DNA of 64,000 nt. Source: Adiantum capillus-veneris (Eukaryota; Streptophyta; Polypodiopsida; Polypodiales; Pteridaceae). Both the position numbers and the translations under genes were made by a program. The notes beneath the pieces are model-generated. The model was not told where the DNA came from, did no database searches, and saw only the letters and a program-made list of their open reading frames with translations. The stretch is from NCBI GenBank assembly GCA_014529385.2, contig CM043963.1:105799912-105863911 (forward strand). The letters run 5' to 3'. This document shows positions 40,555 through 45,182 of the stretch, one piece after another (the first letter of the stretch is position 1; each line of letters starts with the position of its first letter).

Positions 40555-41386
40555 CTTACTGACAAGAAATCGAGGTAACAAAATAATGAGATGTGAGAGA
40601 ATTTAGAAATGCCCACAAAAGGGAAAGAGGCAATGTACAGGGTGAAGGCTTTGATTGCAAGTGTTTAGGAAGAGAGAAAGAGCGAGCAATATCCGTTATC
40701 AAGATCTTCACAAGAAAATATGAGGTGAAGAATTAGTTTTTATTTGACTTCGAAAATCCTCTCGGTCCTTTTCAATTTTGAACGCGTCTATTTAAGTATT
40801 GCATCCTCCATGATCGTGGGGGTGGTATATTCACTTGTAGCAAATCACTCAGTCTTTGATTTGTGATGCACTAGGATTCCTATAGACTTCATGTCTGTTT
40901 ATGGTTTGTACTTGAGGTTCTTTCTACCTTGCTCGAGGTCACTGTGATTAGTATGTACACAAAACTAGCTAGACTGGGGGCAAATGAAGGCCCCCAGTCC
41001 ACTTAATTTGTCCCTCACCATCAGGGTAGCAGCAATTATCTTCAGTTTTGAAAAAACAGAAGAAATAAATTGTTTATTAACGTTGTGCAAAGAAGGCCCT
41101 CACCTAGGAAATCAACGATCAGGAGGCCATCGCTGAAGCGAGTAAAGGGGTAGCCAGGGACGGTCTCGCCATAGGGCCTCTCCGCTGTTCTAGTGAAGAG
41201 GGGGTTTCTCGTGAGGAGTCCATTGCCCGTGTCTGACAAAGAGTTTCCAAAGACGAACAGAGCAGGATAGCAAGGCTCTGTTGCACCTTTCACGTCTTGC
41301 AGATGAAATGCCGCAGCAAATGCTACCATAGCTGCCCCAACAACAAACTGCATCTTGCAAGAGACCATATTACGCCAAATGCTCAA
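2089..41386 (-). CDS. GDSL esterase/lipase, four exons over 39.3 kb
   Basis: Joining 41386-41104, 12093-11732, 11445-11181 and 2345-2089 gives 1,167 coding bases: 388 residues and a TAG stop, the usual length of plant GDSL lipases. Order of features: signal peptide (about residues 12-34), block [13 protein letters not shown] with the nucleophile Ser, block [12 protein letters not shown] (Gly), block III IGGNDYF (Asn), [23 protein letters not shown], and block V NWDGIHFT with the Asp/His pair. The family hydrolyses ester or lipid substrates and is normally secreted; the substrate here is unknown. All junctions are GT-AG: phase 1 (G|AG gives Glu), phase 0 (CAG|GTT) and phase 1 (G|GA gives Gly). 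Introns are 29,010, 286 and 8,835 bp. No internal stop or frameshift is seen. The Asp of GDSL is Asn, as in a known plant subgroup. Splicing across 29 kb is inferred. Confidence 0.88.
2602..3865 (-). mobile_element. LINE 3' fragment with zf-RVT domain, in lipase intron 3
   Basis: A poly-T stretch (2595-2612) marks the poly-A tail of a minus-strand LINE. Reading leftward strand-wise, the C-terminal zinc-binding motif [17 protein letters not shown] (3191-3373) and a following segment [15 protein letters not shown] (2953-3189) match the LINE at 14 kb, and about 3800-3860 matches its [10 protein letters not shown] region. The 3' palindrome is degenerate here (ctcacaatagtgagt). The element is 5'-truncated and broken. 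Confidence 0.75.
2619..3010. repeat. 195-bp tandem duplication in the LINE 3' end
   Basis: The stretch from the palindrome through 'tttagct' occurs twice with a period of 195 bp (gtggagagaa at 2631 and again at 2826), with only a few differences. The whole 3' terminus including the palindrome was duplicated, so the inner copy carries a second palindrome at about 2812-2828. Confidence 0.92.
3866..4333. other. Intron sequence without recognised feature
   Basis: AT-rich lipase intron 3 sequence. No coding, repeat or RNA signature seen apart from short homopolymers. Confidence 0.5.
4334..4563 (+). mobile_element. tRNA-derived SINE with 8-bp target duplication
   Basis: The head resembles a tRNA: pol III box A TAGCTCAATTGG at 4344-4355 and box B GGTTCAAACCC at 4388-4398, spaced as in a tRNA gene. 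A body of about 150 bp follows, ending in a run of A (4555-4563). The element is flanked by ATTGAGAT at 4326-4333 and again at 4564-4571, a target-site duplication that fixes both ends. SINEs are transcribed by RNA polymerase III and moved by LINE enzymes. A short A-tail suits the LINEs in this window, but SINE and LINE share no visible 3' sequence. Confidence 0.85.
4987..5022. repeat. (TCTCC)n minisatellite
   Basis: About seven copies of the pentamer TCTCC in tandem. Confidence 0.95.
5110..5430. repeat. Imperfect about 140-bp tandem duplication
   Basis: The motif running from 'tctactcaaagtgctcgaagcaaccctg' through 'ttgcttgaagtgctta' recurs from 'tctcaaagtactcaaagtagccctg' through 'gctcgaagtgcttgg' about 145 bp later. 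The function is unknown, and the open frames through it have no recognisable domain. Confidence 0.6.
5819..5952 (-). mobile_element. Copia LTR (family 3)
   Basis: It matches the LTR pieces at 9011-9143 and 59968-60112. Read on the minus strand it begins TGTTTTTGGGGTTAAAG (TGTTGGGGTTAAAG in the other copies) and ends in CA. Sequence to the right (5953 onward) is internal, in agreement with 60113 onward, so this is the 3' LTR of a minus-strand element. It lies in lipase intron 3. Confidence 0.7.
5953..7720 (-). mobile_element. Decayed Copia internal region
   Basis: On the minus strand, about 7290-7240 reads [14 protein letters not shown], a CCHC zinc knuckle whose last Cys is lost. About 7085-7035 reads [19 protein letters not shown], a damaged Copia protease motif (normally LDSGA.FHVTP). 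Many stops and shifts separate them. Integrase and reverse transcriptase are not recognisable. The part from 6800 to 5953 holds open stretches (6162-6497, 6564-6797) of unknown identity. With the LTR on its left this is an internally deleted Copia. Confidence 0.6.
7770..8520 (+). mobile_element. Copia pol 3' remnant (family 2)
   Basis: Decayed plus-strand reverse transcriptase/RNase H sequence. It closely parallels 24130-24690 of the Copia at 20.8-24.9 kb: shared runs around 'cacaagtcagcaaattcatgcatagccc', 'ttgttttatcctaaggggg' and 'gctcgcacaaagcacattgaa'. Frames are broken many times. It runs into an LTR at 8521. Confidence 0.75.
8521..8753 (+). mobile_element. 3' LTR, Copia family 2
   Basis: A 233-bp LTR that begins TGATTTTTTACCACA directly after a purine-rich stretch ending AGGGG, and ends TTCCAACA. 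It aligns over its length with 20807-21038 and with 24716-24926. No matching 5' LTR lies to the left, so the element is truncated. Confidence 0.75.
8754..9010. other. Intron sequence, unassigned
   Basis: GC-richer than its surroundings, with no recognisable domain or repeat. Confidence 0.4.
9011..9143 (-). mobile_element. Solo LTR, Copia family 3
   Basis: 133 bp aligned to 5819-5952 and 59968-60112. On the minus strand it starts TGTTGGGGTTAAAGGCA and ends in CA. No internal region flanks it and no target duplication is seen. Its right end lies inside the large inverted repeat 9117-9502. Confidence 0.7.
9117..9502. repeat. Long inverted repeat (about 175-bp arms)
   Basis: The left arm 9117-9291 and right arm 9331-9502 are near-perfect reverse complements: one 3-bp gap near 9170 and very few mismatches. 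A 39-bp G-rich spacer separates them. The arms include 27 bp of the LTR end plus about 148 bp of flanking DNA, so the duplication is younger than the LTR insertion. A transcript would fold into a long hairpin. Confidence 0.95.
9515..9541. repeat. Poly-C tract, 27 bp
   Basis: Uninterrupted run of C beside the inverted repeat. Confidence 0.95.
9750..10045 (-). mobile_element. LINE 3' terminus with 45-bp duplication
   Basis: Poly-T followed by the palindrome actcacaattgtgaat at 9766-9781 marks the 3' end of a minus-strand LINE. The next bases match the start of 2631 onward (gagagaatttat, then the caagcactacat segment). A 45-bp unit from 'catcaagcactacatg' to 'ggttccaacaa' is present twice in tandem (about 9819-9907). 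Confidence 0.7.
10049..10306. mobile_element. Tourist-like MITE with TTA duplication
   Basis: The ends are inverted repeats of about 25 bp (GGCTATGGTCACACGATGC at the left, the complement of GGCTATGGTCACGCGAGGC at the right). TTA flanks both sides (10046-10048 and 10307-10309), the duplication typical of PIF/Harbinger elements. At 258 bp it has no coding capacity. An inner perfect 18-bp hairpin lies at 10197-10214 and 10225-10242. A related end occurs at 62743. Confidence 0.85.
10779..10915 (+). mobile_element. SINE-like tRNA head
   Basis: Box A TAGCTTAGTGG lies at 10787-10797 and a box B-like GGTTTTGATTCC at 10827-10838. The spacing resembles a tRNA, but no cloverleaf acceptor stem forms. 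There is no clear target duplication or A-tail, so this may be a worn SINE of another family. Confidence 0.5.
10943..11098. mobile_element. GC-rich foldback element beside exon 3
   Basis: The ends AACATCATGAGCTT and AAGCTCATGATGTT pair, and the inner arms (ctagctaggtac, attgggggca, then GC-rich) pair almost to the centre around 11020. The result is a 156-bp hairpin ending 82 bp from the exon 3 donor (in transcript order, just inside intron 3). Related half-sequences appear at about 46150 (acctagctaggcatg) and 40970. Confidence 0.8.
11181..11445 (-). CDS. GDSL lipase exon 3
   Basis: The acceptor is ATACTCAG (ending 11446) and the donor G|GTATCA at 11180. The exon encodes [29 protein letters not shown], a loop, then [20 protein letters not shown]. 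This is the conserved middle of GDSL lipases. Phase 0 in and phase 1 out fit exons 2 and 4. Confidence 0.9.
11732..12093 (-). CDS. GDSL lipase exon 2 (blocks II and III)
   Basis: The acceptor is GATTGCAG and the donor CAG|GTAATT. It encodes [15 protein letters not shown], then [12 protein letters not shown] (oxyanion Gly) and [14 protein letters not shown] (block III Asn), ending MAKLRNATQ. Its first two bases complete a Glu codon begun by exon 1, 29 kb upstream. Intron 2 (286 bp) follows. Confidence 0.9.
12324..12462. repeat. 69-bp tandem duplication in intron 1
   Basis: The unit 'ggaatctatggtgattcc...gcataggaaagtatgt' occurs twice (12324 and 12393), about 90 percent identical. Confidence 0.92.
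12735..13290 (-). repeat. Dispersed repeat with GA microsatellites
   Basis: (GA)n runs lie at 12812-12838, 13015-13037 and 13208-13245. The stretch about 13130-13260 (acacgtgt...gagatgaaggctaaactccaagt...ggccgcc) recurs in reverse complement at about 41770-41900 upstream of lipase exon 1. The phrase gaatct...agatgctccc at 12750 recurs at about 26290 and 61900. It is probably a non-coding transposon family. Ends are not resolved. Confidence 0.55.
13838..15178 (-). pseudogene. LINE ORF2 C-terminal part (RT thumb region and zf-RVT)
   Basis: 15178-14543 reads [17 protein letters not shown]-like segments and [11 protein letters not shown] ... [16 protein letters not shown], the region that follows the polymerase in plant L1 elements. 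14542-13838 reads [36 protein letters not shown], then the zinc-binding motif [19 protein letters not shown]. The two pieces are separated by an in-frame stop near 14543. They match the fragments at 0.5-1.0, 3.2, 43.0 and 59 kb. Confidence 0.8.
15181..16035. other. Foreign segment inside LINE ORF2
   Basis: LINE coding sequence stops at 15180 (WSGLDARQ on the minus strand) and resumes at about 16040 ([17 protein letters not shown]). Between them lies unrelated DNA with a 31-bp direct duplication (actcagctcattgttgcgttatgcagatgat at about 15379 and 15410). About 60 residues of the LINE appear lost at the junction, so this may be replacement rather than clean insertion. No domain or inverted repeat is recognised. 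Confidence 0.6.
16036..17553 (-). pseudogene. LINE reverse transcriptase (ORF2 middle)
   Basis: 17553-17167 encodes a charged linker. 17194-16760 holds [16 protein letters not shown] (RT motif 1 region). 16877-16236 holds [43 protein letters not shown] (polymerase motif A, Asp) and [14 protein letters not shown] (FADD, catalytic motif C). Beyond it [12 protein letters not shown] (motif D) and [11 protein letters not shown] are still readable to about 16040. Frames are broken near 16880, 16440-16500 and 16230. Plant L1 RT copies the element at its target by target-primed synthesis. Confidence 0.82.
17610..17648. repeat. Poly-C tract, 39 bp
   Basis: Uninterrupted run of C between LINE endonuclease and RT domains. 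It breaks ORF2. Confidence 0.95.
17711..18335 (-). pseudogene. LINE ORF2 AP-type endonuclease domain
   Basis: The minus strand starts [18 protein letters not shown] (usual N-terminus of L1 endonucleases), is broken by a stop near 18212, then reads [31 protein letters not shown] and [19 protein letters not shown] (the GDFN active-site motif). This domain nicks target DNA. The end of the domain is lost around the poly-C tract. Confidence 0.8.
18465..19604 (-). CDS. LINE ORF1 protein (DUF4283, CCHC)
   Basis: 379 open codons. Residues about 45-150 match the DUF4283 type found in plant LINE ORF1 ([50 protein letters not shown]). [15 protein letters not shown] is a CCHC zinc knuckle, followed by a Lys/Gln-rich tail. 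ORF1 proteins coat the element RNA. The reading frame continues upstream ([18 protein letters not shown]) past one TAG near 19632, so the native start is probably at about 19.7 kb and the open frame here is 5'-truncated. Confidence 0.8.
   Translation of the reverse strand: MCIIIEQKDAEVAKGDRAFQALKKALPQRVEVEDAVTVVVPPAIVKRQLAEVANSTLVFEFMGRVPNRIELSNKWLYSPLVLNHHGSLMFTQYIAKGFVSIQFNDSVMVERVLAKSPLFFNRVPVCELPWDPLFESNEAFKDLCPVWVEFFNLPISLRKNLKDLATLLGDPLFVPSARASGAATNKVCIWWDLRKPQPKNLAVNVGVGLKILSLKFNTFFGACFKCNKLGHYARACPTEVLKPTEDRSELQATPQGGTNTGDLTKKRTENPGKAEGGQNKVNSDKDVEKQDQGNRGKGKTTQSYRFSSTAQQRTATPVMEKIGMFQLLDQKMRAGSKYLIFHVNGSKRRLGPWGKSKVSCRISQSLLSYMTTYSKFWGR
19811..20806. other. Intron sequence with ATAATCGC repeats
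   Basis: Between 19850 and 19955 the phrase (g/a)ataatcgc occurs four times at irregular spacing. A G-run (19979-19988) and a T-run (about 20508-20520) follow. No coding signature is seen. Confidence 0.5.
20807..21038 (+). repeat. 5' LTR of Copia family 2
   Basis: 232 bp, begins TGTTTGTTACCATA, ends CCTCCAACA. Aligns with 8521-8753. Confidence 0.75.
21403..22494 (+). pseudogene. Copia gag and protease remnant
   Basis: The frame begins [20 protein letters not shown] and shifts near 21480 to [20 protein letters not shown], a UBN2-type gag. Stops follow at about 21770. 22195-22494 holds the knuckle [15 protein letters not shown] and the protease motif [14 protein letters not shown] (usual DSGA changed to DNGA). 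Confidence 0.75.
22486..22668. repeat. Duplication at the deleted integrase
   Basis: The run 'ctcttgagtctgttcctcatccaaatacagtctatcatgtg' through 'ccctacaaaagctttgcaa' occurs twice (about 22489-22572 and 22592-22667). It joins protease directly to the region after the integrase core, so it marks the deletion site. Confidence 0.85.
22863..24580 (+). pseudogene. Copia reverse transcriptase and RNase H remnant
   Basis: 23297-23515 reads [20 protein letters not shown] and [20 protein letters not shown] (RT start). A frameshift follows. 23785-24135 reads [16 protein letters not shown] (catalytic YVDD) and [14 protein letters not shown]. 24345-24578 holds RNase H pieces ([19 protein letters not shown]). 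Not functional. Confidence 0.8.
24716..24926 (+). repeat. 3' LTR of Copia family 2
   Basis: Begins TGTGATAGTG after an (AT)n run that replaced the first 15-20 bp, and ends TTTCCAACA. Several differences from the 5' LTR show an old insertion. Confidence 0.7.
24927..25289. other. Intron sequence, unassigned
   Basis: Contains a short direct duplication (tttccctttctctcaaccatggatctatac twice at about 25215-25275). Nothing else is recognised. Confidence 0.5.
25290..25736 (-). pseudogene. L-type lectin domain gene fragment
   Basis: On the minus strand ATG at 25736 opens a signal peptide, [17 protein letters not shown]. After a frameshift the legume-lectin fold follows: [17 protein letters not shown], a TAG stop, [38 protein letters not shown] and [11 protein letters not shown] 50-bp tandem duplication (25335-25384 and 25385-25434) then destroys the frame. 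Such domains form the outer part of lectin receptor kinases or soluble lectins. Only the first third remains and no kinase is seen. It lies in lipase intron 1, so it is a stray copy. Confidence 0.8.
25737..26420. other. Intron sequence with (GA)n tract
   Basis: AT-rich. Contains the dispersed repeat piece around 26230-26320 and a (GA)n run at 26325-26373. No gene seen. Confidence 0.6.
26427..26618 (+). repeat. 5' LTR, Copia family 1
   Basis: Begins TGTTGGGGTATAAAGC, ends GTACTCGTTCA. TG...CA ends. Confidence 0.95.
26621..26632 (+). promoter_or_regulatory. Copia primer-binding site
   Basis: TGGTATCAGAGC, two bases after the 5' LTR, complementary to the 3' end of plant initiator tRNA-Met, which primes minus-strand DNA synthesis. 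Confidence 0.9.
26633..27715 (+). other. Copia 5' leader
   Basis: About 1.1 kb between the primer-binding site and the gag start, unusually long for Copia. Short open stretches in it (for example 26606-26920 and 27275-27637) have no recognised domain. It may hold packaging signals. Function not determined. Confidence 0.5.
27716..31546 (+). CDS. Copia gag-pol polyprotein with two amber stops
   Basis: One frame of 1,277 codons, broken by TAG at 28115-28117 and 29459-29461. Domains in order: UBN2-type gag ([14 protein letters not shown]), CCHC knuckle [14 protein letters not shown] (28418), protease [13 protein letters not shown] (about 28660), integrase pre-domain ([14 protein letters not shown]) and core ([17 protein letters not shown], then [14 protein letters not shown]), reverse transcriptase ([29 protein letters not shown]), RNase H end ([14 protein letters not shown]). 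Both stops sit where related elements have Gln, so each looks like CAG to TAG. Near 31110-31190 about 90 residues between RT and RNase H, with the first RNase H aspartate, are missing. The element therefore probably cannot move alone. Confidence 0.9.
31636..31827 (+). repeat. 3' LTR, Copia family 1
   Basis: Follows the polypurine tract. Same length as the 5' LTR, ends GTACTCCTTCA, followed by GATGA. Confidence 0.95.
31861..32305. mobile_element. Mutator-type MITE with 11-bp target duplication
   Basis: Terminal inverted repeats of about 70 bp open CTCAGGACTAAGTGGCACGG and close with the exact complement. Identical GGTAGTGATGC lies on both sides (31850-31860 and 32306-32316). Long arms and a 9-11 bp duplication are typical of Mutator-like elements. 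The 445-bp element has no coding capacity. Inside are a 40-bp perfect hairpin (32148-32187 with 32191-32230, loop of 3) and a tRNA-like segment. Confidence 0.88.
32030..32104 (-). repeat. tRNA-like segment (box A and box B)
   Basis: On the minus strand TGGCGTAGTGG (box A, 32099-32089) and GGTTCAAACCC (box B, 32045-32035) are spaced as in a tRNA gene, with a possible T-arm. No acceptor stem pairs, so it is a tRNA-derived relic or SINE head rather than a functional tRNA. Confidence 0.6.
32497..32600. promoter_or_regulatory. CACTA left subterminal repeats
   Basis: Repeated AGCGACGCTC and GCGTCGCTATGAGCGTCGC in both orientations, partly able to pair (32549-32572 with 32580-32600). Expected transposase-binding units. 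Confidence 0.8.
32690..33140. repeat. CT/CA/GA microsatellite cluster in the CACTA
   Basis: Mixed (CT)n, (CA)n and (GA)n blocks plus a near 60-bp unit (gagagaggaaaagagagag...catgcataaacaaaaaa...gcac) repeated about four times at 32955-33120. Confidence 0.9.
33320..34170. repeat. Direct repeats flanking the captured gene piece
   Basis: About 33330-33500 (gaagaagagagttataatgtcgtaggaaactat through tagatttaggt) recurs at 34017-34165. The stretch 33410-33495 also resembles 33915-33985. The two copies bracket the heavy-metal-domain fragment. Confidence 0.8.
33503..33855 (+). pseudogene. Captured heavy-metal-associated (HMA/HIPP-like) fragment
   Basis: One frame reads [16 protein letters not shown], the metal-binding CxxC loop and first helix of an HMA domain, then meets TAG. 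In another frame from about 33575 it continues [20 protein letters not shown], the last strand and second helix of the same domain. A frameshifted gap of about 15 residues separates them. A polar tail ends at TGA near 33853. This is host gene sequence picked up by the CACTA, not a working gene. Confidence 0.75.
34453..34494. repeat. (GA)n microsatellite
   Basis: Uninterrupted (AG)n run ahead of the transposase gene. Confidence 0.95.
34616..37795 (+). pseudogene. CACTA TNP2-type transposase with internal deletion
   Basis: 34616-34654 retains [12 protein letters not shown] of the transposase-associated domain. Exons: to 35091 (ends ALF + AG), 35188-36123 ([51 protein letters not shown]; then [18 protein letters not shown]), 36198-36962 ([29 protein letters not shown]4218), 37043-37405 (DUF4216-like, [22 protein letters not shown]) and 37487-37795. 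GT-AG junctions are clean. At about 35765-35790 some 200-300 residues of the catalytic middle are missing and the frame shifts, so the protein is not functional. Confidence 0.85.
38068..39378 (+). CDS. CACTA TnpA-like protein
   Basis: A possible leader exon precedes acceptor TTTAATGCAG. ATG at 38068 opens [20 protein letters not shown], a Ser/Pro/Thr-rich middle with repeated TP motifs ([18 protein letters not shown]), then the plant transposase (Ptta/En/Spm) region [20 protein letters not shown] and [20 protein letters not shown]. An in-frame TGA at 38899 interrupts it, after which [17 protein letters not shown] ... [13 protein letters not shown] continues to a donor at 39039, then exons 39132-39232 and 39334-39378 ([14 protein letters not shown]-stop). 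TnpA binds the subterminal repeats. The stop may be a mutation. Confidence 0.75.
39715..39925. promoter_or_regulatory. CACTA right subterminal repeats
   Basis: About a dozen GTCGCTAT/ATAGCGAC units in both orientations that can fold on themselves, followed by the terminal repeat at 39942-39953. Confidence 0.85.
39957..41040. other. Intron sequence with (GA)n tract
   Basis: (GA)n at about 40507-40552 after a short (GT)n. A small perfect hairpin actgggggc...gcccccagt sits at about 40974-40999. No gene recognised. Confidence 0.6.
41104..41386 (-). CDS. GDSL lipase exon 1 (signal peptide, block I)
   Basis: ATG at 41386 (Met codons 7 and 12 are also possible; Met12 would place the hydrophobic stretch [15 protein letters not shown] at the very N-terminus, as in a typical signal peptide). 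Mature part: [42 protein letters not shown]. The donor CTAG|GTGAGG splits a codon that exon 2 completes as Glu. Secretion is expected from the signal peptide. Confidence 0.88.
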
Positions 41387-41498
41387 GTAATGCCTGCTTC
41401 AATGTCGCCAAAAATTACAGCAATCATCCACATGTGAGAGAGACTATGTCAGGTTTAAAATTTGAGAAATGTTACTTAATTTCAAGAGTTTTCGAAGC

Positions 41499-41509
41499 AG
41501 TTTATAAGT
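41499..41509 (-). promoter_or_regulatory. Candidate TATA box of the lipase gene
   Basis: On the minus strand CTTATAAAC lies about 115 bp upstream of the ATG, a plausible core promoter position with a short leader. No other element was used to support it. Confidence 0.35.
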
Positions 41510-41749
41510 AGAAGGGATCATTTACTCTTTTTTGGTCGGCAGAAAGAGAGGGTAAATACGAGGGAATTTCAGCCCGTGTACAAAGGAGCACTCTTCCAAA
41601 TCTTGGAAGGTTTGTTTTATTTTACCCCCTTTTAATCCATATTGCCTATTGGTAACCCACTCAGGATCAGGACGGCAGCACACGCAACCAGGCTCATAGG
41701 CTTGGGTCCGTTGTATGACCAATCATGGGCTCAATCACCTTAAGAGAGT

Positions 41750-41782
41750 TTCATTATTTAGTATAACTAGTACAGCTGGCCG

Positions 41783-41822
<40 letters not shown>

Positions 41823-41910
41823 AACATGCGCAGAGGCGATTTGGACTTTAGCTTTCATCTCGTAGTTTTTGACACGTGTAAAGGACGCTCGCTCTGCTAT
41901 TATAGAATAC
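41750..41910 (+). repeat. Dispersed repeat with (CT)n, copy near lipase promoter
   Basis: Contains (CT)n at 41785-41821. The flanking text (ctggccgcc ... ggactttagctttcatctcg ... gacacgtgtaaagg) is the reverse complement of about 13130-13260. Confidence 0.6.
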
Positions 41911-42664
41911 ATATAGATGAACACTTGGCATACATCCTTAGGGTGGGTTCAAATGGAAGCGTCGGCAAAAGCTTCAATTTTCAGACACTGTCCGGGATTT
42001 GTTCACAAGAGGCGAAGGGCAACTCACCAACATCCAAAAAGCTATAGTGTGATGGTTTGACGTTGTCGTCTCATGATGTTGATAAGTCTTCAAACTCTCA
42101 TCTTCACGATCCATGCTGAAAAGCGGGCAGAAGAGTCGGGTTTTGGGGGGGGGAGGAGGGTCGTCCGATTTTTTAAGGATATAGAAAAGTGCAATTGTTT
42201 TTTGCCCAATGTCCACATGACGCATGGAAGCACACAACATTCCGTCGGTTCGTCTGAATCGAGCCTTAATATCGAGCTCTCCCTTTCATAGTGTCTCAAA
42301 CATCTCACACATGTAGTTTACGTCACCTTCTACTTTTAGGTAGGCCACATTCTTTTTTTAGCGAGATAAATATTGTAATTTAAGGGTAAAGGCGTTTAAG
42401 TTAGGTGATATTTATTGCCCTTTTTGCTCTATGGATTGTAGATGGCAATAATACAGCTATGAGATTGTCCTTGAGCATTTGAACGTAGTGATGCAAAAAA
42501 CTTTGCAAATGCTAAGATGATCAAATAACATTGCATTTACTATTCTTATACTAAGTAATATTACTTTTAATAGTAGGTTTAATGCACATGGTTCTTTTTG
42601 GTACCACCTACCTCCTTAAAGAGGAGTGTTTAAAATAGAATATTCACATTTGTTGCTACTAACA

Positions 42665-43588
42665 AGATTCGGGCAGGGAAAAGTCTCCCGGATGGACTAA
42701 TTTCGCTCTTAGAAAACGACTCATTCGACTCATCCTTATGGACTCATGGACGGGAGAGATTGTGTCAAAAGAAAAGATTCTTCGACACCTAGAGCCCCTA
42801 TGGGGGTAGATGTAACACACAAGCAAAGATTCTAGTGGGTCTTGGATAGGATAAGGTGAAAAATGTGAAGGTGGGAGTATCCGTTGCTCTTCTTTTGGAA
42901 CCGGAGATTTGTTATGCTCCCTTATATATCGTTTACTCGTCCGCTCCTAAAGATAGCCAAATGCAAATGGAAAGAATTGTTGAAATTGGTGAAAAGATTC
43001 TTGTGGAAAAATAACACCAAAGACTTGGTGCCTTGGCAATGGGCCGAATGGGAGTCGGTCGCTAAGCTAGTGGAGCTAGGTGGTACATGGATACTTGACC
43101 TTGTTGTTCATGCAGAGGCTCAATGTGCCAAATTTGTGGTCGCAATTGCAAAGCAAGACCAAATATGGACTATTATGACTCAGGATATGGAAGCTCTTTT
43201 CTCAAGGTGGCCAACGAAAAGGGTTAAGGGTACACAAAAAATTGCTAGTCCCCATGTGGTCCAACTTGAGATTAGGCGGCATGACGGACGAGCTAGTACG
43301 TAAGTGCACCAGAGCAACGGAGGCACTCAAGTGGGGAGAGTTACCCAAATATTTCCAAAATTCCATAACACATTGATCTCCTTGGCTTTGTAAAGCAGGT
43401 AGCGAACTAATGAATCTTTTTTGAGGAGAAGCTTATCACTGGCAGTGGGGTGGCTCCCCTTTCAGCCGATGTAAGTTTGACCCGGGGAAGCTGTCATGGC
43501 TCAATTTGAGCATAAGAGAAACTTGTAATTTTTTAGCTGGGTTAATATAATCTACTCACAATTGTGAGTTTTGAAAAAAAAAAAGTAT
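42665..43588 (+). mobile_element. Internally deleted LINE copy
   Basis: Starts with SGREKSPGW of the RT, jumps to the motif D region (ttagaaaacgactcattcgac matches 16190 complement), then [32 protein letters not shown] and KLVELGG of the post-RT part (42884-43303). Most of the zinc-binding end is lost. The 3' palindrome ACTCACAATTGTGAGT is perfect at 43554-43569, followed by a run of A to 43585. Confidence 0.8.
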
Positions 43589-44678
43589 GAAAAATTACAA
43601 TTTATTCAATGGAGCCCTTTACACCTCTTTTTACAGTTGTAGGCAAGGAGCATGTCACGCCAGTTGCCACAATTGCAAAAGTTCCTCACCACGACAACAC
43701 AAAACAACAATGTTCAAAAGGGTAGTGAGAGAGAAATTGTTTGCTCCTATCGGGAGGATTCATAGCACAGAGTGGATGAGGCATTAAAAGGGTGCATGAC
43801 ATAGAGCTACATGGTATCCAGTCTATCTTGTGCAAGCCGTTCTTAACTAGAGTTTGCACAAAAAGAAAAAACGGCCTTCAATGTTCTTTTACTTGGCTAA
43901 AATTTCAAAAATATCGGCTAGAATTTGAGCTTGCCTAGAACAATAGCAGTAAAGTTTTACAGGTCTTAGTGAAACAAGGTGAGGGATCTCGAGGGCCTGC
44001 CACCAATGGAAGGGTTTGCGAAATACTTTCTCTCTTTTGAGGTTGACAACGTTTTCGATTTCGAAAACGGCATGGTATTAAGTTGAGACACATTTTTGCC
44101 TAATACTGCCTGCAGTGAAACGTGTGAGGTTGACAAGATTCTCATGAAGCAAAGAGCTCGCATGATGGATCATGGTAGTCGGCAGGAGCCTCAACATTGC
44201 CGAGCAATATTCGGGGAAAATGTGTCTCGGCTTACCATCGTACCGTTTTCAATTTCAACAAGGTGAGGAATCCTCCCCCCTCCCCCCCCCCCCCCCCCCC
44301 CCCCCCCTTTCTCTCTCTCTCTCTCTCCCTCCCTCTCCCTACACGCCAGCCAACTTCGCCATGGCAGCCATGATGTGCAGAGTATAGGAGTAGAGAGAAG
44401 AGAAAAGCTTGGGAGGCAAATCAAACAATCAATAGCAATCGGGGCTTAGTGCTTGCAACTGAAAGAGACTCGAGACAGCAATACGAGCAGCCATAACAGT
44501 CCAAGCAAATCGGGACAACAGCCAATCGAGGGCGATTGAGAGGAGCTTGTGGAACCGACACAGAGCAGGCCAAGTGCAAGAAGTGTAGAGCATCTGGAGC
44601 TTGAAGGCTTGCAAGAAACAGTATAGCTCACGGGCATTGCAAGCTTGGGGGATTTGATTGCATTCGTGCAACAAAACT

Positions 44679-44723
<45 letters not shown>

Positions 44724-45147
44724 AGCAGGAGATGGAGCCGTGAGTGTGCATTCAAGTAACGCTGGGAGAGAAAAGTCGTGAACTGCCGACTTCTTGCTTA
44801 CCGTGCAAAGCAACACACACCGTCAAGCCTTGCAGCAAACAGGTCGAATGTAGTCGATTTGGTCACTGCTGGGTGAAGGAGCCGTGAGCATTGCAAGACA
44901 AGGCAGCGCTGTTTTGGAGATAACAAACACACACACACAGTGTGTGTGCTTGACATTCAACGAGCTGCAACAGTAGACAGAACGAGCGCGAACTTGGAGG
45001 GGCGCAACAAAGCCAGACCACACACACACACAGTCTCATCCTCTGGTTCGTCAGCGCTAATATATTCAAGTACACGAATTGCACATCACGCACTAACTCT
45101 ATAGAAGCTTAGTTCATCACGGTTGTCAACTTAACCGCGTGACTCAG

Positions 45148-45182
<35 letters not shown>

